From the NCBI GenBank assembly GCA_016186205.1, contig JACPMA010000014.1:1-64000 (forward strand): a DNA stretch of 64,000 nt, read 5' to 3'. Below, piece by piece: positions 41,762 through 50,651 of the stretch. Below the pieces are notes generated by a model. It saw only the letters and a list, made by a program, of their open reading frames with translations, was not told the origin of the DNA and ran no database searches. The translations under genes were made by a program, and so were the position numbers. Numbering within the stretch: the first letter of the stretch is position 1; each line of letters opens with the position of its first letter. Origin of the DNA: Candidatus Peregrinibacteria bacterium (lineage in GTDB: Bacteria; Patescibacteriota; Gracilibacteria; UBA1369; UM-FILTER-53-11).

Positions 41762-43234
41762 ATGCAACTCAAACCTTACAAAATAAAGATAAAAACAGGC
41801 GGGCCTCTTGTGGCTGTGCTCCATGATGATACAGCGCATGAAATGGACCTTCATGTAGGCGACCGTCTTCGCTTAAAAAGCGACCGATCAATGATTACCG
41901 CGTTGCTCGATGTGACGCGCGATAATTTCCCAAAGCGGAAAATCGGACTTTTTGCAGAAGCCTATGAAGCGCTCAATATTGAACCCGATGATGTGGTGGA
42001 AATTACGGCTGCGGATAAACCGCCTTCGCTCCTCTTCATCCGAAAAAAACTGGACGGGTTGGCGCTTAATGCGGCGGAACTGAATGAGATTGTGCGAGAC
42101 ATCGTGCATGGTGATTTATCTGACGTGGAAATGACGTATTTTGTTTCCGGCTGTTATGCGAACGGTTTGAGTGATGATGAGACGGCGGCTTTAACAAAAG
42201 CCATTGTGCGCAATGGGAAAAAGCTCGAATTTAAAGGGAAAATCGTGGCTGATAAACATTGCATTGGCGGTGTTCCTGGAAATCGCGTAACGCCGATTGT
42301 TGTTGCGATTGTTGTTGCCAGCGGAGTTTTGATGCCGAAAACTTCTTCGCGGGCCATTACTTCGCCGGCCGGAACTGCGGACGCGGTGGAGTCAATTTGC
42401 AACGTAACCATCAATGCTCATCGACTTATGAAAATCGCAAAAAGCGTTGGCGGGTTTATGGTGTGGGGAGGCGGCGTTGATCTTGCTGCTGCGGATGATC
42501 GTATGATTCGAATACGCAATCCAATGAGTTTGGATCCGGAAGGAATGTTGCTTGCCTCTATTATGGCGAAAAAACATTCGGTTTCCGCGAATCATGTTTT
42601 GATAGATATTCCGGTTGGGCCTGGCGTGAAGATTAAGGATGCAGCTCATGCGCAGCATTTGAAAAAACGTTTTCTCCAAATCGGAAAAATGCTTGGAATG
42701 AAAGTAAAAGTGATTATAACGGACGGAAAGCAGCCGATCGGCAACGGCATCGGCCCGTTGCTCGAAATGATTGATGTTATGAATGTCCTGAAAAATGAGA
42801 AAAATGCGCCGGATGATTTGCGTATAAAATCAATCATGGAATCGAGTATATTGCTTGAACTTACGGGAAAAGCGCGGCCTGGACATGGTAAAAAAATGGC
42901 CGAGCATTTATTGAAATCCGGCCATGCATGGCGGAAATTTCAACAGATCATCACAGCGCAGGGTAAAAAACGCATTCCTAAATTGGCAAAATTTTCTAAA
43001 AATGTAGCGGCTCAAAAATCCGGCATGGTAAAAGCGATTGAAAATAAATCCATTGCGCATCTTGCCCGTATTGCCGGAGCCCCTAAAGATGCTGCTGCCG
43101 GACTTTTTCTGCACAAAAAAATCGGCTATCGCGTAAAAAAAGGCGAAGCACTCTACACGATTTATGCGAGTTCTCCGGATAGACTGAAATACGCACTTGA
43201 GTTCGCGAAAAACACTGGATATAAAATAAAATGA
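41762..43234 (+). CDS. AMP phosphorylase
   Basis: This enzyme splits AMP with phosphate to adenine and ribose-1,5-bisphosphate. The 490-residue protein has the archaeal-type N-terminal domain (about residues 1-85) absent from bacterial thymidine phosphorylases. Then come the pyrimidine phosphorylase core signatures: ADKHCIGGVPGNRVTPIVVA, TSSRAITSPAGTADAVE, and VWGGGVDLAAADDRMI. Together with the R15P isomerase 9 bp downstream this points to AMP phosphorylase rather than thymidine phosphorylase. The pathway is known from Thermococcus and from CPR bacteria with form II/III RuBisCO. Confidence 0.9.
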   Translation: MQLKPYKIKIKTGGPLVAVLHDDTAHEMDLHVGDRLRLKSDRSMITALLDVTRDNFPKRKIGLFAEAYEALNIEPDDVVEITAADKPPSLLFIRKKLDGLALNAAELNEIVRDIVHGDLSDVEMTYFVSGCYANGLSDDETAALTKAIVRNGKKLEFKGKIVADKHCIGGVPGNRVTPIVVAIVVASGVLMPKTSSRAITSPAGTADAVESICNVTINAHRLMKIAKSVGGFMVWGGGVDLAAADDRMIRIRNPMSLDPEGMLLASIMAKKHSVSANHVLIDIPVGPGVKIKDAAHAQHLKKRFLQIGKMLGMKVKVIITDGKQPIGNGIGPLLEMIDVMNVLKNEKNAPDDLRIKSIMESSILLELTGKARPGHGKKMAEHLLKSGHAWRKFQQIITAQGKKRIPKLAKFSKNVAAQKSGMVKAIENKSIAHLARIAGAPKDAAAGLFLHKKIGYRVKKGEALYTIYASSPDRLKYALEFAKNTGYKIK

Positions 43235-43243
43235 TTTCCTTAT

Positions 43244-44104
43244 ATGGGCCTGTACGAAGAAACGCTAATAAAAATAAAATCCCTTGAAATTCAAGGTGCC
43301 GAAAATATCGCGATTGCCGCGGTGCAGGCTTTTGCTGAAAAATTAAAGGAAACGCAGGACGAGCAGCAGCTTAAAAAATATATTGCTGAACTTTCTTCGC
43401 TGCGGGAAACCGAACCTGCTCTTCGGAACGCGCTCCATTTTTGTCTGCTAAATTTCAAAAAAGATCCGTCGGTTGCCGATACTGCAATTAACCATTTTAA
43501 AAACGCTAAAGCGCTGATCGCCGAAATAGGCGCGCAAAAAATCCATAACGGCATGACGGTTTTCACGCACTGCCACGCCAGTACGGTTACGAAAATTCTT
43601 CTAAAGGCATGGGCGGATGGAAAACGCTTTACAGTTCGCAACACCGAAACGCGGCCAAAGTACCAAGGAAGAAAAACAGCCGAAGAATTGGCGACTGCCG
43701 GAATTCCTGTCATTCACAGTGTGGATAGCGCAGGCCGTCTTGGAATGAAAAAATCGGATATATTTTTATTCGGGGCGGACGCAGTGACCGCGGAAGGCAA
43801 CGTAGTAAACAAAATCGGAACTACCATGCTCGTGGAATTCGCGAATCTTTATCAAATTCCGGTTTATTCCTGCACCAATTCGTGGAAATTTGATCCCGCA
43901 ACAATCAGCGGCAAAGATGAACCCATTGAACAGCGCGATCCGAAAGAAGTATGGGAAAATCCGCCAGCCGGAGTCACAATCATCAATCCCGCATTTGAAC
44001 TCACTCCGGCAGATAAAATCAGCGGCATCATCACCGAACTCGGCGTTTTTAAGCCTGAAACGCTCGTATCAGAAATTAAAAAAGCATATCCGTGGATGGT
44101 CTAA
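43244..44104 (+). CDS. Ribose-1,5-bisphosphate isomerase
   Basis: R15P isomerase turns ribose-1,5-bisphosphate into ribulose-1,5-bisphosphate, the RuBisCO substrate. The 286-residue protein is of the eIF2B-alpha-like fold. The catalytic Cys lies in FTHCHASTVTKIL and the Asp in FLFGADAVTAEGNVVNKIGT, with RNTETRPKYQGRKTA between. Co-location with AMP phosphorylase supports the name over translation initiation factor 2B or methylthioribose-1-phosphate isomerase. The stop overlaps the convergent HNH gene by 4 bp. Confidence 0.9.
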   Translation: MGLYEETLIKIKSLEIQGAENIAIAAVQAFAEKLKETQDEQQLKKYIAELSSLRETEPALRNALHFCLLNFKKDPSVADTAINHFKNAKALIAEIGAQKIHNGMTVFTHCHASTVTKILLKAWADGKRFTVRNTETRPKYQGRKTAEELATAGIPVIHSVDSAGRLGMKKSDIFLFGADAVTAEGNVVNKIGTTMLVEFANLYQIPVYSCTNSWKFDPATISGKDEPIEQRDPKEVWENPPAGVTIINPAFELTPADKISGIITELGVFKPETLVSEIKKAYPWMV

Positions 44105-45015
44105 GATTCGCGGCCACCGGCGCGCTTTTCATAAAACTTCACATCGATGCTGTGCGCAATCTGATGGTGCTCTTTACAAAGCGGCGCGAGAAAGTAAGGA
44201 TTGTGGCTTTTGGAAAGGGAAAAACGATTCGTATGATGAATCTCCTGCGCCTGTTTTTTACACTGCGGCACAGCACATTTTGTGCCAAATTCTTTTGCAA
44301 GTAAGGCTTTCGTCGAAGCAGAAATATACCGCGATTTTTTTATCGGTACGCCATAGAATACCGCATCATGATTGAATTCTTTGTGTTGCTCAATCTCCTC
44401 CGCTATGCGCTTTTTTTCTTCGGTAATTTCCTGTTCCCGTTTTTCGAGAAATTCAAGCAGTAAAGTATTCACGTCGATGCCTTTTTGTTGAAGTTCGAGG
44501 AGTTTTTTGTGCACCTCTGGAGAAAGGTTTAGCTGGTTAGTGTGCACACGCACACTTTTATCATCACTTTTTGGCTGCTGTAAGCCATTCATATGGTCAA
44601 CCGCTGTTGACGAAATTGTATTCTCTGTCGATACTTTCTGATCTCGCACTAAGGTCTCAAGGGCGCCCTGGAAAAGTACCTTTGCCTGTGCTGCCCAAAA
44701 TAATTGATTATCAGGTGTCGCCACCGAAACGACGCGTGCAAGTTTATTTATACTTATATCGCCGTTCTCGAGCATTCCTTTCAAAATGGGCTTATCCCGA
44801 AATCGCTCTTCAATATTGAGGACACGCCGCACATGCTTTTCATTCATCCCGGCCAGTTTCTTCGCAAATTCAAAAATCGAGTTCATACCCTTCTTTTCAA
44901 AAAGCCGCCGCTTATATACCTCCGGCAAAAGTCCGGCAAACTTCTGCCGCCAAAACCTCGCCCGCTCGCCGTAGACCTTACATAATTCATATAATTTTTC
45001 ATCTGAAATTTTCAT
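44101..45015 (-). CDS. HNH endonuclease domain protein
   Basis: A 304-residue protein. Residues 1-130 are helical (DKLYELCKVYGERAR-like start, GMNEKHVRRVLNIEERF), then a charged coiled coil (about 165-225). The C-terminal HNH nuclease has CAVPQC, QEIHHTNRFSLSKSHNPYF and LCKEHHQIAH, giving the Cys pairs and the H-N-H catalytic set. Such proteins are often mobile or of unknown cellular role. No phage or intron context is visible around it. Confidence 0.85.
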   Translation of the reverse strand: MKISDEKLYELCKVYGERARFWRQKFAGLLPEVYKRRLFEKKGMNSIFEFAKKLAGMNEKHVRRVLNIEERFRDKPILKGMLENGDISINKLARVVSVATPDNQLFWAAQAKVLFQGALETLVRDQKVSTENTISSTAVDHMNGLQQPKSDDKSVRVHTNQLNLSPEVHKKLLELQQKGIDVNTLLLEFLEKREQEITEEKKRIAEEIEQHKEFNHDAVFYGVPIKKSRYISASTKALLAKEFGTKCAVPQCKKQAQEIHHTNRFSLSKSHNPYFLAPLCKEHHQIAHSIDVKFYEKRAGGRES

Positions 45016-45185
45016 ATAATGTGTATATTAGGTAATATAAGTATTTACTCATATATAGTAGCGTGCAACCGCTTAAAATCAAACTTTCTGACTAGAAACA
45101 AAACTCCAATTATCGCAAAATAAGTTCAAAAAAGCGCATAGCACTGCTTCCTGCCGGCTTTGCGCACGACAGATGGTTTATAGAG

Positions 45186-45191
45186 TATAAT
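45186..45191 (+). promoter_or_regulatory. -10 element for the deaminase gene
   Basis: TATAAT lies 8 bases before the ATG at 45200, again suggesting a leaderless or nearly leaderless transcript. Confidence 0.55.
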
Positions 45192-45199
45192 ATTCTACG

Positions 45200-45685
45200 A
45201 TGCCAAATCTTCTCACACCCGTTGACCGCAAATTCCTCAAAATGCTAAAGCGCATCGGTCCGAAATCCACCTGCCTGCGCGCGAAGGTGGGCGCGATTGC
45301 GGTGCGCAACGGCAAAGTGCTGGAGACCGGCGATAACAGTTTCCACAAATGCTATGACTGTAACTTGATCGGCTGCATTAGGAATATTCAACAAATTCCA
45401 TCCGGCACTCGCCGAGAAATTTGTTACGGCATCTGCGCGGAACAGCGGCTTTTTGCCAGATCTGTGCAAAAAGGCATAAAATTAGCTGGCGCAACCCTCT
45501 ACGTGACTTCCCATCCGTGCCGCGTGTGCGAGGGCTTAATTGCTGAAAGCGGCATCAAACGCGTCATTTATATAAAAGGATTTCCAGATGTCATTCCGAT
45601 CTACGATACGCTCAAAGATTTCGGCCTTGAGGTGATCCAAGCAGCTGAAGAAGATGACAGGCCACATGAAGCTAGTACTGTTTAA
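45200..45685 (+). CDS. dCMP deaminase-like zinc enzyme
   Basis: A 161-residue cytidine/dCMP deaminase-fold protein, probably deaminating dCMP to dUMP for thymidylate synthesis. The active site has CAEQ with the catalytic Glu, and SHPCRVC for the other zinc ligands. The usual dCMP deaminase motif is HAE; here the first ligand is Cys, as in free cytidine deaminases. Extra Cys upstream (KCYDC, IGCIR) resemble the second zinc site of phage-type dCMP deaminases. The tail DDRPHEASTV is echoed in the following intergenic region. The substrate, dCMP or another cytosine nucleotide, is inferred. Confidence 0.8.
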   Translation: MPNLLTPVDRKFLKMLKRIGPKSTCLRAKVGAIAVRNGKVLETGDNSFHKCYDCNLIGCIRNIQQIPSGTRREICYGICAEQRLFARSVQKGIKLAGATLYVTSHPCRVCEGLIAESGIKRVIYIKGFPDVIPIYDTLKDFGLEVIQAAEEDDRPHEASTV

Positions 45686-45816
45686 AAATAAATTCTTCCA
45701 TACTGCGAGCGCACGGCGCGAGCGCGCAGGCAAGGGAGACGCGGGTCTTGTGGGCCCCGCGTCGAGCGAAGCCGAGCTTATAAAAAAAGCGACAAACCGC
45801 ATGAAGCCAGTACCGT
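45686..45816. repeat. Intergenic region with hairpin and duplicated gene-end motif
   Basis: This region of 131 bases contains a strong hairpin (GACGCGGG paired with CCCCGCGTC, 45739-45765). It also contains, at 45802-45831, a copy of the last codons of the deaminase gene: read in one frame it gives DKPHEASTV and a stop, against DRPHEASTV in the gene, with four of the last seven codons differing only synonymously. A third related motif overlaps the next start codon. No separate gene is supported here. Confidence 0.5.
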
Positions 45817-46968
45817 ATGAAGCAAGCACAATCTAATATTTTAATTCTCACCGGATCAATTGGTAGCGGCCATCTTTCGGTTGCGCACGCAATTACCGAT
45901 GCGCTCTACCGTGTAAATGGCAAGCATATTCATGTGGAAACGGTGGATCTTCTCACTGCGCTGGCAAATTTTGTAACCTTCGCCACTAAAAAAATCTACC
46001 TTGGCTCGCTAAAAATTTCGCCGAAAATTTATGAACTTATTTTTTCGCAAAGCGACGAAAGCGAGTGGCCGCTTAAAATTCTGAATGCATTGAGCGCGCC
46101 TTTTATGCAAAAACAATTTTTTGGATTATTGCGCGAAAAACAGCCGCGCGTGCTCGTTTCAACTTATCCCGTTTGGGACATTCTTGTTAAAAAAGCGTGG
46201 AAGAAATATTGCGCCTCTGCAGGGAAAAAACTTCCGTTCGTAAGCGTAATTACCGACTGCGTAAGCGTCCATCATTCCTGGACGTATGGCGAACCCGATT
46301 ATTCTCTTGTCGCAAATGAAGACACGGCTGTTACGCTTAAAAATCTCGGGGTTGATCAGCGCCGCATTAAAGTTTTCGGCTATCCAATTTCCCACGACTT
46401 CGAAAAACATCACTCGTGCTTAGATTTCCAGCAAAAATTAAATCTTTCTCCAAAGCGCAAAACGCTTCTCCTCATTCTTTCAACCGGCGTGTCATGGTCG
46501 CGCATCAAAGAACTCGCCGCAACTATCCAAAAAAGCCAACTCAAAAAACTGCAACTTGTGATTATCGCGTGCGGCAGCGATCGCTGGGAAAAGAAACTCA
46601 AAAAAATACGCTGGCCGTGGCCGACGCGCATCACCGGCTGGACGAATGAAATGCATGCATTTATTCACGGAGCAGATATTATTCTCACAAAAGCCGGCGG
46701 CGCCACGGTCATGGAATGCATTGCGAGCCTCAAGCCTATGGTGATTATAGATGCCATTCCCGGACAGGAAATCGGAAATGCCATGCTGATTCAGAAATAC
46801 AATTTAGGCGCGGTTCTTAACCGCGATCTTAAGAATTTCGACAACGTCATTGAGTACATTTTGCAACACGAATCTCTTATGCAAAAAAATCTTGCCGCCC
46901 AGCAAAAACCAAATGCAGCCGAAGAAATCGCAAAATTCTTATTGCGTCTTACAGACCGCTCAAATTGA
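45817..46968 (+). CDS. MGDG-synthase/MurG-like glycosyltransferase
   Basis: A 383-residue GT-B glycosyltransferase. The N-terminus, ILILTGSIGSGHLSVAHAIT, is typical of monogalactosyl- or glucosyl-diacylglycerol synthases. The C-terminal half has ADIILTKAGGATVMECIASL and the P-x-x-x-x-x-x-P-G-Q-E segment (PMVIIDAIPGQEIGNA), which binds the UDP-sugar. It probably adds sugars to diacylglycerol in the membrane, using UDP-glucose from GalU. The acceptor is an inference. It overlaps the convergent gene by 20 bp. Confidence 0.82.
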   Translation: MKQAQSNILILTGSIGSGHLSVAHAITDALYRVNGKHIHVETVDLLTALANFVTFATKKIYLGSLKISPKIYELIFSQSDESEWPLKILNALSAPFMQKQFFGLLREKQPRVLVSTYPVWDILVKKAWKKYCASAGKKLPFVSVITDCVSVHHSWTYGEPDYSLVANEDTAVTLKNLGVDQRRIKVFGYPISHDFEKHHSCLDFQQKLNLSPKRKTLLLILSTGVSWSRIKELAATIQKSQLKKLQLVIIACGSDRWEKKLKKIRWPWPTRITGWTNEMHAFIHGADIILTKAGGATVMECIASLKPMVIIDAIPGQEIGNAMLIQKYNLGAVLNRDLKNFDNVIEYILQHESLMQKNLAAQQKPNAAEEIAKFLLRLTDRSN

Positions 46969-48904
46969 TAAAATACACGCGTTTATCGTCCATAACATAG
47001 AGACGGCTGTCAGCTACTACAAAATCCCGAAGCGCGCCTGTCTTTTCAAAGACATACTGCGTTTGATACTGTGCTCCCCCGTTTTTCGAATCTTTGCGGA
47101 ATAAAACCACGCGCTGTTTATTCGGCTCGAGAATAAAAATGTGATTGAGTTCGGGCGACGTATAAATTTTTGTCGGCGCCTCGATCGCAGAAAGCGGAGC
47201 GCGCCGGAGCGGATATTCCTGCTTCTGTCCTTGATAAAGCTGAATAACCGTACCATCAGCATTGAGCGCATAAATGCTCGAATCGATGGCAAGAGAAACC
47301 GCTTTGCTCAAATCAGCATTTTGGTTATATTGCTGACCCTCGTCGAAACCGTCGCGACGCCGAATATAACGCCAAATTTGATTGCGCTCCGGATCAAGAA
47401 TATAAACACGATCATTGTATGATTTCATATCTACACCCTTCTTCCATATTCCGTCTTTCGTAGTGACTTGCGGAAAACGGCCTTGCGTAAATTCAAGCAT
47501 CTTGCCGGTCCGCGTCAGGAAAAGAAGCGAGTTGCCCTCCGGATACGCCGCGCCGAGAATAACGGTTTCCACGTCGCTCATAGTGAGCGGTTCCTGCAAT
47601 TTATCGAGCACCATTTCATAAAGCGCGTTGTATTCAAAACCGTAGAGATGATCTTTCAAATTCAGAAGTCCGAGCGTACTCACATTCGGCCGTTTTTCGG
47701 AAAAATCAGCCAAGAGAGTCGGCGTCACGCGTTTTACTTCATCAAGGCCGTCGCGCTGTTTTTGTATTTCATCGAGCATTTTGACAGCTTCGCCGCGCAG
47801 ATATCGGGAATTCAACACATCAAGCGCTTCTTTTTCTCCGGCAATCAATAATTCTGCAGCTTTGGTTTTATCGAACTGGCCGGTGGTAACCGCATCATTC
47901 ATAAGTTCTTGAACGTGATTCAGTTTTGATTGATGTTCGGCGATCGCGCGCCTGGCAGACCCTTGCGTACGGACCCAAAACACGCCTCCGACAAGCACCA
48001 CAAGTAAAATGATAATAATGAGGAGGAGCCGCTCGCGGCTCATTTCTTTGGGAAATTTTATTTTAGGCAATTTCGGTTTCGGCTGGGACTGCAATGGAAG
48101 AAATTTTTCCGGAATGATGCCGGTGATTTTTTCGCGGATTGAACTTAGGCCAGGAATTTTCTTCATAAAAGAAAAAGCGCCGGTTATACGCCCGACAATG
48201 CCGAGAAAACGTGCTTTAACCGAACCCTCCTCCTCAAAAACGCCCTCATCTTCTTCTTGGCCTTCCTGTAGAGCTGCGGCAACAGCGATGCCGATCACTG
48301 CGCTGCGGCCCAATATTTCGGTCATGATGAAATCCTGTAACTCAGCCAATTCGTTGCCGATCTTTGCCGAGCCTGCGTTTGAAAAAATGCGGCCTAGCTC
48401 CCCTTTAGTAATATAGCGCAGGAGCCGCGTTGAAGAAAAAACGATACGGTCAAACGGTTCAAGCGTACCGTTCGCAATATTCACAAACGTTTCTTTTTTC
48501 GATTCCTCTGCAAGCCCTTCGGAAATGGCGGAAACGAATTTCTTGCGCACAAGATAGACTTCAGCATCGCCAACTGTCGAGAGGTACAGCGTATCTTCCA
48601 CCACGGCACCGATGGCGATATTGAGATTTCCGATAAAATGAGAAACTTTTTCTTCTTTCAGGGTTTCAATCGCTCTGTTTACTTCTTTTAAGGCTTCTTC
48701 AAAACGCTGATACGGATCGCCGTTCGTACTTTCGTAAAATTTCTGTTTAAAGTTTGCAAAAATCACCTCGCCGATATCCTCCGCTTCGGCTTGATTGTTG
48801 AGAATTTCCAAGGCCATGTAAATTTTTTCATACGAATAATTTTCCAAAAAGCTTTCATCGCCGCGCCCGATAAAAATAAATTCGGATTCGTAATTGAACG
48901 CCAT
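46949..48904 (-). CDS. PP2C-like domain, membrane helix and beta-propeller protein
   Basis: An unusual 651-residue protein. Residues 1-230 resemble a divergent PP2C phosphatase-like fold ([44 protein letters not shown]) but lack a clear full set of metal-binding Asp. One membrane helix lies at about 293-313 ([19 protein letters not shown]). A coiled-coil stalk (about 320-400) follows, then about 250 residues of repeated strands ([59 protein letters not shown]), which fit a beta-propeller outside the cell. It may couple an outside signal to an inside phosphatase or pseudophosphatase. The architecture is seen; the role is inferred. Confidence 0.7.
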   Translation of the reverse strand: MAFNYESEFIFIGRGDESFLENYSYEKIYMALEILNNQAEAEDIGEVIFANFKQKFYESTNGDPYQRFEEALKEVNRAIETLKEEKVSHFIGNLNIAIGAVVEDTLYLSTVGDAEVYLVRKKFVSAISEGLAEESKKETFVNIANGTLEPFDRIVFSSTRLLRYITKGELGRIFSNAGSAKIGNELAELQDFIMTEILGRSAVIGIAVAAALQEGQEEDEGVFEEEGSVKARFLGIVGRITGAFSFMKKIPGLSSIREKITGIIPEKFLPLQSQPKPKLPKIKFPKEMSRERLLLIIIILLVVLVGGVFWVRTQGSARRAIAEHQSKLNHVQELMNDAVTTGQFDKTKAAELLIAGEKEALDVLNSRYLRGEAVKMLDEIQKQRDGLDEVKRVTPTLLADFSEKRPNVSTLGLLNLKDHLYGFEYNALYEMVLDKLQEPLTMSDVETVILGAAYPEGNSLLFLTRTGKMLEFTQGRFPQVTTKDGIWKKGVDMKSYNDRVYILDPERNQIWRYIRRRDGFDEGQQYNQNADLSKAVSLAIDSSIYALNADGTVIQLYQGQKQEYPLRRAPLSAIEAPTKIYTSPELNHIFILEPNKQRVVLFRKDSKNGGAQYQTQYVFEKTGALRDFVVADSRLYVMDDKRVYFINLSGL

Positions 48905-48923
48905 AAACGAGGAAAATATACAA
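48895..48923 (+). promoter_or_regulatory. Promoter of rpmH-rnpA-yidC
   Basis: TTGAAC and TATACA are spaced by 17 bases, about 40 bases before rpmH. The promoter overlaps the 5' end of the divergent propeller gene. Confidence 0.65.
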
Positions 48924-48965
48924 TCTCTTTACTTCAACGTCAACGCAGGTTATCATGGCCGCGTT

Positions 48966-49094
48966 ATGCTCACGAAACTCAAACAACGGAAACGAAAACG
49001 GCGGCACGGATTTTTGGCTCGCATGAGGACTAAAAGCGGCAGGAAGGTGATTAACAAAAGAAGAAAAAAGGGACGCTGGAAGTTGACCGTATGA
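48966..49094 (+). CDS. rpmH: 50S ribosomal protein L34
   Basis: A 42-residue ribosomal protein with the L34 core [20 protein letters not shown] and the terminal KKGRWKLTV, near-identical in layout to bacterial L34. The ATG at 48966 gives the usual length. It lies 9 bp before rnpA, the classic pairing near the replication origin. Confidence 0.95.
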   Translation: MLTKLKQRKRKRRHGFLARMRTKSGRKVINKRRKKGRWKLTV

Positions 49095-49103
49095 TCACTC
49101 AAG

Positions 49104-49436
49104 ATGATCGCTCAAAAGTATAAGATTCGCTCTAAACCGCGGGTTTTGCATATCCTCAAGAAGGGCCGAATGTTCAAATGGGGAGTTTTTTACTTGCGGA
49201 GTTTGCCAAATCGCGCCGGCCATCCGCGCTTTTCCCTCATTCTCTCAAAAAAAATCGGCAGAAAAGCCGTGGAGCGCAATAAAATTCGGCGCCGCGTTTA
49301 TGAAGTCATACGCAAAAATTTCAGCATTATTTCAAAAACATGCTACGATGTCGTCGTTCTCTGCTCGGCCAGAATAGGAAAAACGGATTATGCGCAGATC
49401 GAACGGGACATGATTCAAAGCCTCAAAAGACTTTAG
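49104..49436 (+). CDS. rnpA: Ribonuclease P protein component
   Basis: The protein subunit that helps rnpB RNA bind precursor tRNA. The 110-residue protein has a basic N-terminus (IRSKPRVLHILKKGRMF) and the RNR-type signature in SKKIGRKAVERNKIRRRVYE. It sits between rpmH and yidC as in most bacteria. Its RNA partner lies at 5588-6042. Confidence 0.95.
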   Translation: MIAQKYKIRSKPRVLHILKKGRMFKWGVFYLRSLPNRAGHPRFSLILSKKIGRKAVERNKIRRRVYEVIRKNFSIISKTCYDVVVLCSARIGKTDYAQIERDMIQSLKRL

Positions 49437-49442
49437 GTACTT

Positions 49443-50651
49443 ATGAACAAGAATAAAATTATAACTTGGGTAATTTTCTTCCTTGCTTTCTTCCTCATCA
49501 TGCAGATGTTTCAGAAGAAGAAAGCGCCGGATCCCTCTTTGGCGTCAAGCGCGCTTGGCGTAACGGCTGTAAAATCTGAATTTGCAAGCGGCGAAGAAGT
49601 TATCGTAACTCTCAAAAATAACACGGCTAATCCCATTACCTTCGCTTCTAACTGCCCGAAAAATCCGTTCCGCGTTCTTGCATGGACCGGAGAAAAATTC
49701 GAAGAACGAACCGCAGAAACCAAAATTGATTGCAAGTTTTCTCCGCCGATCACCGTTGCGCCGAACGCTGAAACAAAAGTCAATTATTCCTATTGGAACC
49801 ATGCGCTTTTTGGAAATCCCGGCCGATATAAAATAGAGTTCGCATTGACAGGAACAACGACCGGCGTTTTTGCCACGCCGGAATTTACGGTTGTGGAAGC
49901 CGGTTTTTGGCGCAAGCTTTTTAGAACAGGCTTTTACCAACCGCTCTATAACATTCTCATATTTTTCATAAGCATTGCGCCGGCGCGCGACCTTGGTCTC
50001 GCTATTATCCTCCTCACAATTCTAATTCGAATTATTCTGCTGATTCCTTCGCAGCGCGCTATTGTTTCGCAGCGCCGCATGCAGGAACTTCAGCCGAAAC
50101 TTGAGCATATAAAAAAGAAATACGCCGGCAACAAAGAACGCGTCGCGCAGGAAACCATGCAACTTTGGAAAGAACATAAAGTGAATCCGTTCGGAAGCTG
50201 TCTGCCGCTACTTGTGCAATTTCCGGTGCTTATTGCGCTGTTTTATGTAATTCAAAACGGGCTGAATCCTGATAACACATATCTCTTATATTCTCCGCTG
50301 AAAAATGTGGATTTGAGCAATATCCATACGCATTTTCTCGGCATTCTGGAGCTTCGCAATGTAAATGCTTTCGTGCTGCCGCTCATTATCGGCGCGCTAC
50401 AGTTTCTACAGCTCAAATTAACTATGATTAAAAAGGCGCGGGCTGCAACGGAAAATAATTCCGGAGCTGACAAAACGGAAAAAACGCAGCCGTCGGAAAT
50501 GGAAAGCGCGAATAAAATGATGGTCTATATAATGCCTGTGATGATTGCGCTTTTCACCGCTTCGGTGCCTGCCGGAGTCGGACTATATTGGGGCGTTTCA
50601 ACCGTATTTGCCATCGGGCAGCAGATGGTGGCAAACAGAAAGCCAAAATGA
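49443..50651 (+). CDS. yidC: Membrane protein insertase YidC with an extra Ig-like domain
   Basis: YidC inserts and folds membrane proteins. The 402-residue protein has an N-terminal helix (WVIFFLAFFLIMQMF), then about 110 residues of beta sequence (SEFASGEEVIVTLKNNTANP to GRYKIEFALTGTTTG) that resemble a BsuPI-type Ig-like fold rather than the usual P1 domain. The conserved YidC core follows, with the groove Arg in ILIRIILLIPSQRAIVSQ, KKYAGNKERVAQETMQLWKE, NPFGSCLPLLVQFPV and the terminal helices. yidD, common before yidC, is absent. It overlaps khpB by 4 bp. Confidence 0.93.
   Translation: MNKNKIITWVIFFLAFFLIMQMFQKKKAPDPSLASSALGVTAVKSEFASGEEVIVTLKNNTANPITFASNCPKNPFRVLAWTGEKFEERTAETKIDCKFSPPITVAPNAETKVNYSYWNHALFGNPGRYKIEFALTGTTTGVFATPEFTVVEAGFWRKLFRTGFYQPLYNILIFFISIAPARDLGLAIILLTILIRIILLIPSQRAIVSQRRMQELQPKLEHIKKKYAGNKERVAQETMQLWKEHKVNPFGSCLPLLVQFPVLIALFYVIQNGLNPDNTYLLYSPLKNVDLSNIHTHFLGILELRNVNAFVLPLIIGALQFLQLKLTMIKKARAATENNSGADKTEKTQPSEMESANKMMVYIMPVMIALFTASVPAGVGLYWGVSTVFAIGQQMVANRKPK

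Noticed and set aside
48841-48965. Replication origin upstream of rpmH
   Set aside because: dnaA is not adjacent and I see no cluster of DnaA boxes (TTATCCACA-like) in this gap.
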